Position numbers and translations under genes: made by a program
The notes under the pieces: generated by a model
The model's input: the letters and a program-made list of their open reading frames with translations, nothing else
The model's database searches: none
Told to the model about the DNA's origin: nothing
In this document: piece after piece, positions 39,901-46,105 of the stretch
Layout of the letters: each line of letters begins with the position of its first letter
Numbering within the stretch: the first letter of the stretch is position 1
Source: Physella acuta
Taxonomy: Eukaryota; Mollusca; Gastropoda; Physidae
Direction: 5' to 3'
NCBI RefSeq assembly: GCF_028476545.1
Contig: NW_026733088.1
Coordinates: 191,001-255,000, forward strand
DNA length: 64,000 nucleotides

Positions 39901-42900
39901 AGCTAAGATGATAGCGTTCCTAGCTAAGATGATAGTGTTCCTAGCTAAGATGATAGTGTTCCTAGCTAAGATGATAGTGTGTTCCTATCTAAGATGATAG
40001 TGTTCCTAGCAAAGATGATAGTTTTCCTAGCTAAGATGATAGTGTTCCTAGTTAAGATGATAGTGTGTTCCTAGCTAAGATGATAGTGTTCCTAGCTAAG
40101 ATGATAGTGTATTCCTAGTTAAGATGATAGTGTTCCTAGCTAAGATGATAGTGTGTTCCTAGCTAAGATGATAGTGTGTTCCTAGCTAAGATGATAGTGT
40201 GTTCCTAGCTAAGATGATAGTGTGTTCCTAGCTAAGATGATAGAGTGTTCCTAGCTAAGATGATAGAGTGTTCCTAGCTAAGATGATAGAGTGTTCCTAG
40301 CTAAGATGATAGTGTTCCTAGCTAAGATGATAGTGTTCCTAGCTAAGATGATAGTGTTCCTAGCTAAGATGATAGAGTGTTCCTAGCTAAGATGATAGTG
40401 TGTTCCTAGCTAAGATGATAGTGTTCCTAGCTAAGATGATAGTGTTCCTAGCTAAGATGATAGAGTGTTCCTAGCTAAGATGATAGTGTTCCTAGCTAAG
40501 ATGATAGAGTGTTCCTAGCTAAGATGATAGCGTTCCTAGCTAAGATGATAGTGTTCCTAGCTAAGATGATAGTGTGTTCCTAGCTAAGATGATAGTGTGT
40601 TCCTAGCTAAGATGATAGTGTGTTCCTAGCTAAGATGATAGTGTTCCTAGCTAAGATGAGTGTTCCTAGCTAAGATGATAGCGTTCCTAGCTAAGATGAT
40701 AGTGTTCCTAGCTAAGATGATAGTGTTCCTAGCTAAGATGATAGTGTTCCTAGCTAAGATGATAGAGTGTTCCTAGCTAAGATGATAGTGTGTTCCTAGC
40801 TAAGATGATAGAGTGTTCCTAGCTAAGATGATAGTGTTCCTAGCTAAGATGATAGAGTGTTCCTAGCTAAGATGATAGTGTTCCTAGCTAAGATGATAGA
40901 GTTCCTAGCTAAGATGATAGTGTGTTCCTAGCTAAGATGATAGTGTTCCTAGCTAAGATGATAGTGTTCCTAGCTAAGATGATAGTGTTCCTAGCTAAGA
41001 TGATAGAGTGTTCCTAGCTAAGATGATAGTGTTCCTAGCTAAGATGATAGAGTGTTCCTAGCTAAGATGATAGTGTTCCTAGCTAAGATGATAGTGTGTT
41101 CCTAGCTAAGATGATACTGTGTTCCTAGCTAAGATGATAGAGTGTTCCTAGCTAAGATGATAGTGTTCCTAGCTAAGATGATAGTGTTCCTAGCTAAGAT
41201 GACAGTGTGTTAGCTAATCACAGGCATGGAACCTAAGCAGTCATTATGAATTATTAAATAGAATAGAATCAAGTAGTAAATAAAGAATTGGGTAACAAGT
41301 GTATGCAAATGTGTGCATAATAGAGCAGAAATTAATGCTTTTTTAAGGTAACATCCTATATACTCCATATACCAGAAAGTATAAATTGGACACAACTGAG
41401 AATAGTCTCAAATTTATTCAAAAGTACAACTAAATATTTTTTAAATCATGTATGATTTTATTTTAAAAAATTTGGTTATAAAAATCTGACTGTCTGATTT
41501 TTGTTGGACTTAACTAAAGATTGGTTTTATTTGATGTTTTTAGTATTTCAGGTAACTAAGCAAAAATATTTTAAAAAGCCAAAAAATATTTAACTGTTTA
41601 CATTTCTAACAAAACTTGAAAAGAATAGAGCCAGACAAGCAATGGAGTAGCAGGAAAACATGGAGTGGAAAGCTTTTACAGAGGTCCTATGCTATGCAAG
41701 GAACAAAAAGAAAAATGATGATTTTCACAGAGGTCCTATGCTATCCAGGTAACAAAAAGAATAAACCGGGAGTGACCTCCCCTAGACTTTCTCGAATACT
41801 CTTATCTAAAACAATAGGGGATGGGAACTCAGGATATAGTTCTGATTTTTAATCCATTTTAAATACTTTAACTTTTTAAAATAGAATAGAATCTCATAGA
41901 TAAAAGAATTGCGCACCAAGCTAACGCCAGAACAAAATGTGCATAATAGTGCGGAATATTATTAGTACTTTATGAATTTACAGAAATCGGAAATAGTGTA
42001 AATTACTACTTCCGGTCAACGGAACTTACTCAAAATTTGATAGAAGGTAGAGGATTAGATCTTTTACTTATGTGTGAAATTTCATTTATCTATCTGAAAT
42101 AGTACCCTAGTTATAAGCTTTTGAAAAATTCAAAGTGAAAAAAGTACCACTTCCGGTTATCGGAAATCGCTCAAAAGATACGGCCCTAGATTTTGATAAA
42201 ATACTTATATATGAAATTTCATCAAACTAGCTGTAACGGTACTCAAGTTATTGTGTTTACACACACACACATAGACAAGATTGCAAAATTATGTTTTTCC
42301 GTATCAGTGAGGTGTAAAACGTCAAGATTTGTAAAAATCTCAATTTTTTTTTTTTCACGATTACAAGACTTTCTCTATACTTCGTATATACGAGAAAGTA
42401 AAAATGATGATGATTTTCACAGAGGTCCTATGCTTTGTAGGTAACAAAAAGAAAAATGATGATGATGACATACGAGACTTTACATATTTAACAAATTAAA
42501 CTTCACAAAACTTCACATAAACACATAACAAGAAAGACTTCACATACAATTCACACACAACAAAACTTCACATGTTTCATGCCCAAGAAAAATTTGTGTT
42601 GCACATTTGAACACACCAGAAATGGGTGAATGGGTAGATCTTTGAACGTCTGGCCTGTGAAGACATTTTCCTTGACAGTTTCTACTGCAGCACTGAAATC
42701 AAACAACACATGGATTCAGAGAGTAGAGCATAAAAAACCTTTTAGACTACCACAGAATGCATCAAGTTCTAGACTACCACAGGATGCATCAAGTTCTAGA
42801 CTACCACAGGATGCATCATCAAGTTCTAGGCTACCACAGGATGCATCATCAAGTTCTAGACTACCACAGGATGCATCATCAAGTTCTAGACTACCACAGA

Positions 42901-44757
42901 ATGCATCAAGTTCTAGACTACCACAGGATGCATCAAGTTCTAGACTACCACAGGATGCATCAAGTTCTAGACTACCACAGGATGCATCATCAAGTTCTAG
43001 ACTACCACAGAATGCATCATCAAGTTCTAGGCTACCACAGGATGCATCATCAAGTTCTAGACTACCACAGAATGCATCAAGTTCTAGACTACCACAGGAT
43101 GCATCAAGTTCTAGACTATCACAAAATGCATCATCAAGTTCTAGGCTACCACAGGATGCATCATCAAGTTCTAGACTACCACAGAATGCATCAAGTTCTA
43201 GACTACCACAGGATGCATCAAGTTCTAGACTACCACAGAATGCATCATCAAGTTCTAGGCTACCACAGGATGCATCATCAAGTTCTAGACTACCACAGGA
43301 TGCATCATCAAGTTCTAGGCTACCACAGAATGCATCAAGTTCTAGACTACCACAGGATGCATCATCAAGTTCTAGGCTACCACAGGATGCATCATCAAGT
43401 TCTAGGCTACCACAGAATGCATCAAGTTCTAGACTACCACAGGATGCATCAAGTTCTAGACTACCACAGAATGCATCATCAAGTTCTAGGCTACCACAGG
43501 ACGCATCATCAACTTCTAGACTACCACAGGATGCATCATCAAGTTCTAGGCTACCACAGAATGCATCATCAAGTTCTAGACTACCACAGAATGCATCATC
43601 AAGTTCTAGGCTACCACAGGATGCATCATCAAGTTCTAGACTACCACAGGATGCATCATCAAGTTCTAGACTACCACAGGATGCATCATCAAGTTCTAGA
43701 CTACCACAGGATGCATCAAGTTCTAGACTACCACAGGATGCATCAAGTTCTAGACTACCACAGAATGCATCATCAAGTTCTAGACTACCACAGGATGCCT
43801 CATCAAGTTCTAGACTACCACAGAATGCATCAAGTTCTAGACTACCACAGGATGCATCATCAAGTTCTAGACTACCACAGAATGCATCATCAAGTTCTAG
43901 ACTACCACAGGATGCATCAAGTTCTAGACTACCACAGAATGCATCATCAAGTTCTAGACTACCACAGAATGCATCATCAAGTTCTAGACTACCACAGAAT
44001 GCATTATCAAGTTCTAGACTACCACAGGATGCATCATCAAGTTCTAGACTACCACAGGATGCATCATCAAGTTCTAGACTACCACAGAATGCATCATCAA
44101 GTTCTAGACTACCACAGGATGCATCATCAAGTTCTAGACTACCACAGAATGCATCATCAAGTTCTAGACTACCACAGGATGCATCATCAAGTTCTAGACT
44201 ACCACAGGATGCATCATCAAGTTCTAGGCTACCACAGGATGCATCATCAAGTTCTAGACTACCACAGAATGCATCATCAAGTTCTAGACTACCACAGGAT
44301 GCATCATCAAGTTCTAGACTACCACAGAATGCATCATCAAGTTCTAGGCTACCACAGAATGCATCATCAAGTTCTAGACTACCACAGAATGCATTATCAA
44401 GTTCTAGACTACCACAGGATGCATTATCAAGTTTTGGGTGGACTAGAGCTGGGTGGACTAGAGTCAGGTACCCATCAGAGCTGGGTGGAGTAGAGTCAGG
44501 TACCCATATCTGCTATTTCTTTACATTACATACCTGGTAATGGTAGGTATTTCTGGGTTTTTCCTAAACAAGGATGAGATGATGTCACTCTTCTTCCCAA
44601 TGATCCTATTGTCTGTGTGTTCAGTCCTTTTCCTTTTGCTAATCTGTTTATTGTCTGTGTGTTCAGTCCTTTTCCTTTTGCTATTCTGTCTTTCACGTCT
44701 GATAGGTGACTGGCTTGTGTCAGGTCCATGGGAAGAATTTCCCTCTTTCTCTCTTGG
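2852..44757 (-). CDS. DDX31: ATP-dependent DEAD-box RNA helicase DDX31 (Dbp7) orthologue, 16 exons, 5' exon not found
   Basis: The exons, in transcription order, are 44757-44534, 42692-42617, 35251-35137, 35049-34940, 33156-33115, 33024-32960, 32673-32554, 31952-31843, 27580-27354, 26597-26406, 20318-20259, 10913-10723, 10514-10427, 7632-7530, 4581-4404 and 2987-2852. All introns are GT-AG, phases agree throughout, and the total is 2037 nt giving 678 aa. Motifs seen: Q motif (VQKKAIP, about residue 117-123), I (QTGSGKT, 135-141), Ia (PTREL, 172-176), Ib (TPGRL), II (DEAD, 247-250), III (SAT, 282-284), IV-like VFLST, V (ARGLDLP) and VI (HRVGRTAR, 476-483). The C-terminal DUF4217-type segment [10 protein letters not shown] points to DDX31 rather than DDX18, DDX10 or DDX55. 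The family acts in nucleolar 60S ribosome biogenesis, which is known of the family and not shown here. The first traced exon has no in-frame Met, so at least one exon lies upstream. No frame break was seen. Confidence 0.95.
2998..3558 (-). repeat. 35 bp minisatellite, 16 copies, branch-point-bearing
   Basis: This array fills the acceptor half of the last DDX31 intron and ends about 10 bp from the acceptor. Each unit carries, on the transcribed strand, CTCTGCTAACTCC, a good match to a metazoan branch site. In the copy next to the exon the A lies about 22 nt from the acceptor AG, a normal distance. Copies are almost identical. Confidence 0.9.
3559..4403 (-). repeat. About 59 bp minisatellite, 14 copies, each with a 5' splice site
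   Basis: This array fills the donor half of the same intron. Read in the gene's direction, every unit contains TGGCCAAAAGAGGGTAAGTT (one unit with A/T changes on the exon side), that is 13 nt identical to the end of exon o plus GTAAGTTAG. GTAAGT is kept in all 14 units. Four units are a few bases shorter (loss of CTAA). Use of a distal donor would reach TAA at once (AGA GGG TAA). Confidence 0.92.
4404..4581 (-). CDS. DDX31: DDX31 exon o: DUF4217-type core
   Basis: This 178 nt exon encodes [20 protein letters not shown], then [16 protein letters not shown], and a hydrophilic tail. The correspondence to human QSFIQAYATYPRELKHIF and [16 protein letters not shown] is the best family discriminator. 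The donor AAAAGAGG|GTAAGT and the last 13 exonic bases recur in every unit of the array downstream. Confidence 0.97.
4630..4928. repeat. 22 bp minisatellite, about 14 copies
   Basis: The unit core is ATCATAACCCAATCCACCAA. It lies in intron 14 about 50 bp upstream of the acceptor of exon o. No splice-site core was recognised in the unit. Confidence 0.9.
4929..5694. other. Unique part of DDX31 intron 14
   Basis: AT-rich intron sequence with one short direct duplication of GTATAGCTGAATAGGATG (5340 and 5400 regions). It grades into degenerate GAGTAC-containing sequence before the next array. No exon is needed here by phase. Confidence 0.5.
5695..6080. repeat. 35 bp minisatellite, about 11 copies
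   Basis: The unit core is GTACCCACACTAAGTAGGTA followed by CAGCAGTAACACAGA. Variation is one A/T position (ACACAGAG or ACACTGAG). Confidence 0.9.
6178..6651. repeat. 22 bp minisatellite, about 21 copies, nearly invariant
   Basis: The unit is GAGTACCTACACCAGTGG plus CACT. Copies are identical to the eye, indicating recent expansion or homogenisation. It shares GAGTACC with the neighbouring 35 bp array, so the two may have a common seed. Confidence 0.9.
6795..6989. repeat. 65 bp tandem triplication
   Basis: Three near-identical 65 bp units begin GTAACCAAGGACAACTAAGG. The first differs at two positions. It lies inside intron 14. Confidence 0.9.
7205..7240 (+). mobile_element. Very short LINE 3' tail with target duplication
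   Basis: CATAAGGAGCAAAGAGGGTC is the same 3' terminus as the LINE tail at 33472-33658. It is bracketed by GATATTC copies and splits a locally duplicated AT-rich sequence. It is a severely 5'-truncated insertion. Confidence 0.55.
7530..7632 (-). CDS. DDX31: DDX31 exon n: start of the C-terminal DUF4217-type region
   Basis: This 103 nt exon encodes [20 protein letters not shown] and then [14 protein letters not shown]. It resembles human [20 protein letters not shown]. The acceptor is CTATTTTTAG and the donor AAAAG|GTAACT. A C/G-rich minisatellite starts about 40 bp upstream of the acceptor. Confidence 0.94.
7675..8460. repeat. 26 bp C-rich minisatellite, about 30 copies, G-quadruplex potential in the transcript
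   Basis: The unit is CTTCCACTACATCCCCCACC plus CCCAAC; on the transcribed strand each unit has two G5-type runs (GGGGGTGGGGGATG). It lies about 40 bp upstream of the exon n acceptor. The proline-rich plus-strand reading frames through it are by-products of the repeat. Confidence 0.9.
8486..8900. repeat. Dispersed repeat, copy 1 (uninterrupted)
   Basis: This about 400 bp AT-rich sequence (TATACTTGTTTGAGAAAAGT onward) matches 33390-33940 in the same orientation at visibly high similarity. The copy here lacks the LINE insertion found in the other and serves as its empty site. Confidence 0.75.
8991..9199. repeat. 22 bp minisatellite, about 9 copies
   Basis: The unit is CCCACCCACCAGGGACTTAA plus GC, with CTTAAG/CATAAG variants. 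It lies in intron 13. Confidence 0.9.
9200..10426. other. DDX31 intron 13 interior: hairpin-bearing repeats and homopolymers
   Basis: It holds a TCTA microsatellite (about 9345-9365), two copies of a hairpin GGTAGGGGCGAAGCCCC (about 9594-9611 and 9730-9747) and a diverged third form near 9960-9975, a poly-G run of about 28 (about 9939-9967), and C runs with an AC repeat (10354-10402). This looks like old transposon debris. No exon is required here. Confidence 0.5.
10427..10514 (-). CDS. DDX31: DDX31 exon m: post-helicase segment
   Basis: This 88 nt exon encodes [18 protein letters not shown] and then [11 protein letters not shown], aligning with human VSEIKMEDILCVL. Three AGs are possible acceptors. 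The one at CCTTTAG|TCTGTC was chosen because it alone keeps the frame with exon l (AG|T, Ser); the nearer AGs give an immediate stop. The donor is CTAAG|GTATTT. Confidence 0.92.
10537..10650. repeat. 17 bp minisatellite, about 6-7 copies
   Basis: The unit is CTATGGCTATATACAGT. It occupies half of the 208 bp DDX31 intron 12. Confidence 0.88.
10723..10913 (-). CDS. DDX31: DDX31 exon l: motifs V and VI
   Basis: This 191 nt exon encodes [18 protein letters not shown], then [14 protein letters not shown], then [16 protein letters not shown] and NKHKI. Motif V (ARGLD) and motif VI with the arginine fingers (HRVGRTAR) are intact. The acceptor TTGTTCAG has a short purine-interrupted tract and a candidate branch site TCTAATG about 24 nt upstream. 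The 9.3 kb array begins just beyond it. Confidence 0.97.
10936..20210 (-). repeat. Giant 31 bp minisatellite, about 300 copies, filling DDX31 intron 11
   Basis: The plus-strand unit is CAGACAGCAACAGTACAAAA followed by AGTGATGGGCA. Length variants of 25 bp (CAGTAGTGATGGG) and 32 bp (GTAACAAAAAG) occur, with base variants CAATGG, GTAGAAAAAG, CACACAGC and GATTGGC. On the transcribed strand the unit has 22 of 31 pyrimidines and neither AG nor any stop codon, apart from a few AACTGATGG variants. Because 31 is not a multiple of 3, all three minus frames stay open for about 3100 codons; these are not genes. The array reaches to about 25 bp from the exon l acceptor. Confidence 0.95.
20259..20318 (-). 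CDS. DDX31: DDX31 exon k: 60 nt exon isolated between giant arrays
   Basis: This 20-codon exon encodes [20 protein letters not shown] and matches human ERTAVFQEFSHSRRGVLLCT. The acceptor is TTTTGGTTTTAG and the donor TACT|GTAAGT. It is stranded between a 6.0 kb array upstream and a 9.3 kb array downstream, with about 45-65 bp of unique flank on each side. It is easily missed by automatic annotation. Confidence 0.96.
20385..26386 (-). repeat. About 6 kb two-length minisatellite (22 and 28 bp units) filling DDX31 intron 10
   Basis: The basic unit CACCCACTACACAGCCAGAC plus AG is 22 bp; a second class carries an extra CTAGAG (28 bp). Binary variants are CACCCAC/CACTCAC/CACACAC, CAGAC/CATAC, AGCC/AACC and AGAGC/AGAAC. 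On the transcribed strand the CACTCAC units read GTAGTGAGTG, containing the donor hexamer GTGAGT. The array starts about 20 bp from the exon j donor. Confidence 0.93.
26406..26597 (-). CDS. DDX31: DDX31 exon j: motif IV region
   Basis: This 192 nt exon of exactly 64 codons follows a strong polypyrimidine acceptor (TTTTTTCTTCCAG). It encodes [17 protein letters not shown], a family-variable loop, and [13 protein letters not shown], which correspond to KMVVFFSSCELVEFH and LHGGMEQ of human DDX31. The donor AGAGG|GTTAGT is non-optimal (GTT). Confidence 0.95.
26621..27056. repeat. 29 bp minisatellite, 15 copies
   Basis: The unit is AGTTGCCACATGGGGAGGGG plus TTACAGTCA. It sits on the acceptor side of intron 9, about 25 bp from the exon j acceptor. 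Copies differ at one position (ACA/GCA/CCA). Open plus-strand frames across it are repeat artefacts. Confidence 0.92.
27101..27346 (-). repeat. 20 bp minisatellite, about 12 copies, donor-like
   Basis: It lies directly at the exon i donor in intron 9. In the gene's direction the unit reads TGTAGGTGAGTTGTTGATGT and contains AG|GTGAGT, close to the ideal 5' splice site. The real donor region GGGTAAGTCTGATGT resembles the unit, so the array may be seeded on it. Confidence 0.88.
27354..27580 (-). CDS. DDX31: DDX31 exon i: inter-lobe linker and RecA2 start
   Basis: This 227 nt exon encodes [17 protein letters not shown], a low-complexity [13 protein letters not shown] stretch, and [20 protein letters not shown], matching human VPSKLRLVCLAAFILQKCK. 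The NPGAD part comes from a 12 bp unit repeated about three times (27456-27493) in the variable linker. The acceptor is CTGCAG|GTGTGG and the donor CAGG|GTAAGT. Confidence 0.95.
27588..27778. repeat. About 60-66 bp tandem triplication near the exon i acceptor
   Basis: Three copies start at GATTGATACATGGATTTC and have diverging ends. They begin about 8 bp from the exon i acceptor, in intron 8. Confidence 0.8.
27779..28158. other. Unique part of DDX31 intron 8
   Basis: No repeat or additional exon was recognised. Confidence 0.5.
28159..28873. repeat. 27/23 bp minisatellite, about 28 copies
   Basis: The unit is GGCACTCTGATAGTTTGCTA plus AATGTCT. A short class lacks four bases (CTGTCT instead of CTAAATGTCT). 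The order of long and short units gives a readable pattern. Confidence 0.9.
28898..29035. repeat. 19 bp minisatellite, about 7 copies
   Basis: The unit is TTAGTCATGGGTAGTGGAA, directly following the previous array in intron 8. Confidence 0.88.
29078..31850 (-). repeat. 46 bp minisatellite, about 60 copies, each with a 5' splice site
   Basis: In the gene's direction each unit holds ACTCTCTCAAGGTAATCAGG: 11 nt identical to the end of exon h followed by its donor GTAATC. The exon h junction itself is the last unit. Variation is almost only TATACAT/TAGACAT plus rare single changes, none in the donor that I could find. A distal donor would add a frame with an in-frame TAG. Confidence 0.94.
31843..31952 (-). 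CDS. DDX31: DDX31 exon h: motif III (SAT)
   Basis: This 110 nt exon encodes [17 protein letters not shown], then a less conserved stretch, then [11 protein letters not shown] with the SAT motif that couples ATP hydrolysis to unwinding. The donor CTCAAG|GTAATC lies inside the last copy of a motif repeated about 60 times in the following intron. Confidence 0.96.
31982..32490. repeat. About 21 bp degenerate minisatellite, about 24 copies
   Basis: The unit is ATGACATCAAGTGTGTTACA with G. It shows more divergence and more length change than the other arrays, so it may be older. It nearly fills the 601 bp intron 7. Confidence 0.88.
32554..32673 (-). CDS. DDX31: DDX31 exon g: motif Ib and DEAD box
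   Basis: This 120 nt exon encodes [20 protein letters not shown] and then QWLVIDEAD, so it carries motif Ib (TPGRL) and motif II (DEAD, the Mg-ATP binding residues). The acceptor TATTTTAG|GTTGCG is duplicated in the short repeat immediately upstream. The donor is ACAG|GTCAGT. Confidence 0.97.
32669..32753 (-). repeat. 23 bp repeat, about 3.7 copies, spanning the exon g 3' splice site
   Basis: In the gene's direction the units read CATTCTATTTTAG|GTTGCG at the real acceptor, with upstream copies TTTTAG|TTTGCATA, TTTTAA|GTTGCGTA and TTTTAG|ATTGCATC. The repeated segment includes the first 8 exon bases. Two of the three extra copies keep the AG. Confidence 0.85.
32960..33024 (-). CDS. DDX31: DDX31 exon f: GG-motif segment
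   Basis: This 65 nt exon encodes [20 protein letters not shown] and matches human [19 protein letters not shown]. The acceptor is TTTTTCTAG and the donor CTAG|GTAAAT. It ends with two bases of an Arg codon completed by the next exon. Confidence 0.96.
33115..33156 (-). CDS. DDX31: DDX31 exon e: 42 nt small exon
   Basis: This small exon of 14 codons encodes [14 protein letters not shown]. It supplies the leucine of motif Ia and the following helix (human LALQSFDTVQKLLK). The acceptor is CAACAG and the donor AAAG|GTAAGC. The 90 bp intron after it (33025-33114) is the only intron without a tandem repeat. Confidence 0.96.
33390..33940. repeat. Dispersed repeat, copy 2, interrupted by a LINE tail
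   Basis: It is the same sequence as 8486-8900, here in intron 4 and split at 33472-33658. The flanks resume exactly after the insertion with a 12 bp duplicate. Confidence 0.75.
33472..33658 (+). mobile_element. 5'-truncated LINE 3' end with 12 bp target-site duplication
   Basis: The insertion encodes the C-terminal tail of a non-LTR reverse transcriptase polyprotein ([20 protein letters not shown], then [12 protein letters not shown] and a stop at GACTAA) and ends AAGTAAGTCAAGTC. ATTGGTCAAAAC flanks it at 33460-33471 and 33659-33670. The GRP-TWRR and DR-W-LV-ALC pattern is typical of RTE-like LINE tails. Confidence 0.85.
34346..34945 (-). repeat. 24 bp minisatellite, 25 copies, each with a 5' splice site and open in frame
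   Basis: In the gene's direction the unit is AGAGAGGTAAGCTTTAGTCA plus TCTT, starting with the last 6 bases of exon d and its donor. All units keep GTAAGC or GTGAGC. The unit is 8 codons and has no stop, so distal donor use would insert repeats of VSFSHLRE within motif Ia without changing frame. Confidence 0.94.
34940..35049 (-). CDS. DDX31: DDX31 exon d: motif I end to motif Ia
   Basis: This 110 nt exon completes GKT of motif I and runs through [14 protein letters not shown] and [14 protein letters not shown], ending in phase 0 inside motif Ia (TRE|L). Its donor GAGAG|GTAAGC is repeated in the tandem array that follows directly (34346-34945). Its acceptor TTTCAG|GTAAAA is also duplicated just upstream at 35073-35098. 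Confidence 0.96.
35041..35106 (-). repeat. 29 bp duplication spanning the exon d 3' splice site
   Basis: The 87 bp intron 3 contains two copies of CCTATAT-TTTCAG|GTAAAA in the gene's direction, the second being the real acceptor. A partial third copy follows. The repeat includes the first exon bases GTAAAA. Confidence 0.82.
35137..35251 (-). CDS. DDX31: DDX31 exon c: Q motif and Walker A start
   Basis: This 115 nt exon encodes [16 protein letters not shown], then [14 protein letters not shown], then RSQTGSG; the motif I glycine codon is split by the intron. The acceptor is TAAAAACAG and the donor TCGG|GTAAAC. The match to human DDX31 ([21 protein letters not shown]) is unambiguous. Confidence 0.96.
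35278..36427. repeat. 21 bp minisatellite, about 54 copies
   Basis: The unit is TGTGCATTGGTCATCTGTAT plus A/G. It begins about 25 bp from the exon c acceptor in intron 2. The 21 bp unit keeps several frames open on both strands; none is a gene. Confidence 0.93.
36484..41210. repeat. About 4.7 kb 21/23 bp minisatellite, about 215 copies
   Basis: The unit is AGATGATAGTGTTCCTAGCT plus A. Two 23 bp classes carry AGTGTGTTCC or AGAGTGTTCC, and an occasional short form lacks ATA. Blocks of the same unit order recur, for example around 38090-38360 and 38760-39000. It fills most of intron 2. Confidence 0.94.
41211..42616. other. Unique part of DDX31 intron 2 with LINE tail fragments
   Basis: AT-rich sequence with three related pieces carrying CAGAGGTCCTATGCT and AACAAAAAGAAAAATGATGA (about 41677-41716, 41729-41763, 42418-42466). 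They resemble the C-terminal and GAT-rich 3' tail of a LINE. A segment with TACTTCCGGT / CACTTCCGGTTATCGG (42003-42163) is another repeat. No exon is needed. Confidence 0.5.
42617..42692 (-). CDS. DDX31: DDX31 exon b: start of helicase core
   Basis: This 76 nt exon (acceptor GATTTCAG, donor CTG|GTGTGT) encodes [11 protein letters not shown] then [14 protein letters not shown]. It aligns with human VQEQVFTSAAFHELGLHPHL. It carries the aromatic residue upstream of the Q motif. The phase (1 + 75 nt) fits both neighbours. Confidence 0.92.
42743..44433. repeat. 30/27 bp minisatellite, about 58 copies
   Basis: The unit is AGACTACCACAGAATGCATC with ATCAAGTTCT; the short class lacks one ATC. Both lengths are multiples of 3, so the plus strand stays open for 636 and 578 codons, antisense to intron 1 of DDX31. 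These frames are not genes. Confidence 0.94.
44437..44512. repeat. Short tandem/SINE-like piece
   Basis: AGCTGGGTGGACTAGAGTCA and GGTACCCATCAGAG recur. The minus-strand CTCTGATGGGTACCTGACTC resembles the 3' half of the SINE at 60068, so it may be a SINE fragment. Confidence 0.45.
44534..44757 (-). CDS. DDX31: DDX31 exon a: basic N-terminal region
   Basis: This 224 nt exon follows an acceptor TTTGCATAG and ends at donor CAG|GTATGT. It encodes about residues 1-75 of the traced model, ending [14 protein letters not shown], which matches the segment just before the helicase core in human DDX31 (SLFKNNPDIPEI). The basic stretch [11 protein letters not shown] occurs twice because of a 42 bp in-frame tandem duplication (44609-44692); it resembles a nucleolar or nuclear localisation signal. 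The exon starts in phase 0 and contains no Met, so the start codon must lie upstream. Confidence 0.88.
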
Positions 44758-46105
44758 CTATGCAAATAAATCAATGTAATACTAATGGTGTTTTAAAGCA
44801 AATATTTTTAGTTGCAGCATTGGTAGATATTGATTATGAATTACTAAAAAGTAAAAAATAAATCAAATATAAAAAACCTTTCTAATAGCAAGCTTTTAAA
44901 TATACTAAAAATAAGAAAATAAAACTAATTTGCTTTCTTTCATAACAGCTTTGGTTACTCATGAGAAAAGGTTTGGTATGTTTTCTAACTTCAAAAACGG
45001 CCATTGTAAAACTCAAATTTTGCTAACCCAGAAAGGGATAATCAGGAAAAGTGGCACCTCTGAAAATAATTGGAAATTGTAGCAACGATTGCAAATCGTG
45101 GGTGATTATAGTTTGCTCTAATACCACGAGACTAGTTTTGTACGCCCTCTAAACAACGAGAACTGCGAGACTTCATTAGGCTAGGCTCATACCAAATCTA
45201 GCGATATTTGGGGGACGGAAAAAAATTCCGGCTATTCATGGGTTTTCCCAGCCGGGAATTTTTATCCTACAATTCCCGATATTTTTCCCAGTTTCCTGGC
45301 TCTGTGGGAACTCTGTGATTGGCTGAACAGGAACTCCATAATCAATATTCTGACAGGGTAATTCCCCTGTATAACGTCGGCAGTTATCCAGTTATGTTTG
45401 TTGAGTTTCATAAACATTATTTACTGTAAACCAAGGTTTGAAATTGGTAGATCTAAATATTAAGTGAAGCTTAGTAATTACTTTTTTTAGAAACACAGAA
45501 AAAAAACTTGCAGAGGATTTGCGACAATCAATTTGATCTAGATTTTTTGCCTAGTAAAAATGAATACAAAAATGGGGGATTACCATGGACAGCCCCACAT
45601 CATAGTTATTTGCAGATATAATTTAAAAATAAAATTATACTATTTTAAATAACATGACTTAGTTCTGCCATTTTTGTTTGCATTATGTATGATAAAATTT
45701 AGCTAGCTCATCAAATAGCAGGTCTTTTACCACATGAAAACCAAATTGCTTTAGCCTTTTTTAAAATTCTGTTTTGCTTAATTAATAATTACCCAAAATA
45801 CTAAAACGTCAAACACATCCCCTCTAAACTAAGGTTTTACCCAGGATTTTATATCCATATTAATTTTAATTAAGGGCCTACACCGTGCATAATTTAAAAA
45901 ATATTTAGCCTAAGCCCTAACTTCTAATGCCGACTAACAGGCCTCTCAAAGAATTTCGAGACTATTCTCTCAGGTCTCAAGAGTACAGACTGAGACTACT
46001 AAGGTCTGAGAGTATTCTCGGTAGTAGGCCATTCGGTTGACAGCTTCCAGGTTTGTTTATATTATCTCACGGCCCAAGCTCTCAAAGCGGTTAACTAAGA
46101 TAGCG
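44758..46105. other. 5' flank of DDX31; initiator exon expected but not resolved
   Basis: A minus-strand ATG in strong context (ACAATGGCC, 45002-45004) opens a short frame MAVFEVRKHTKPF, but no convincing phase-0 donor follows. It is only a candidate start. At 45395-45530 lies one arm of an inverted repeat with 47835-48065. Confidence 0.35.

Noticed and set aside
42630-44540. 636- and 578-codon plus-strand ORFs (SSRLPQDAS and MHQVLDYHR repeats)
   Set aside because: Antisense to DDX31 intron 1; the 30/27 bp units are multiples of 3 so the frames stay open by periodicity.
45002-45004. Definite DDX31 start codon
   Set aside because: The ATG context is good, but no convincing donor gives phase 0 into the exon at 44757, so it is left as a candidate only.
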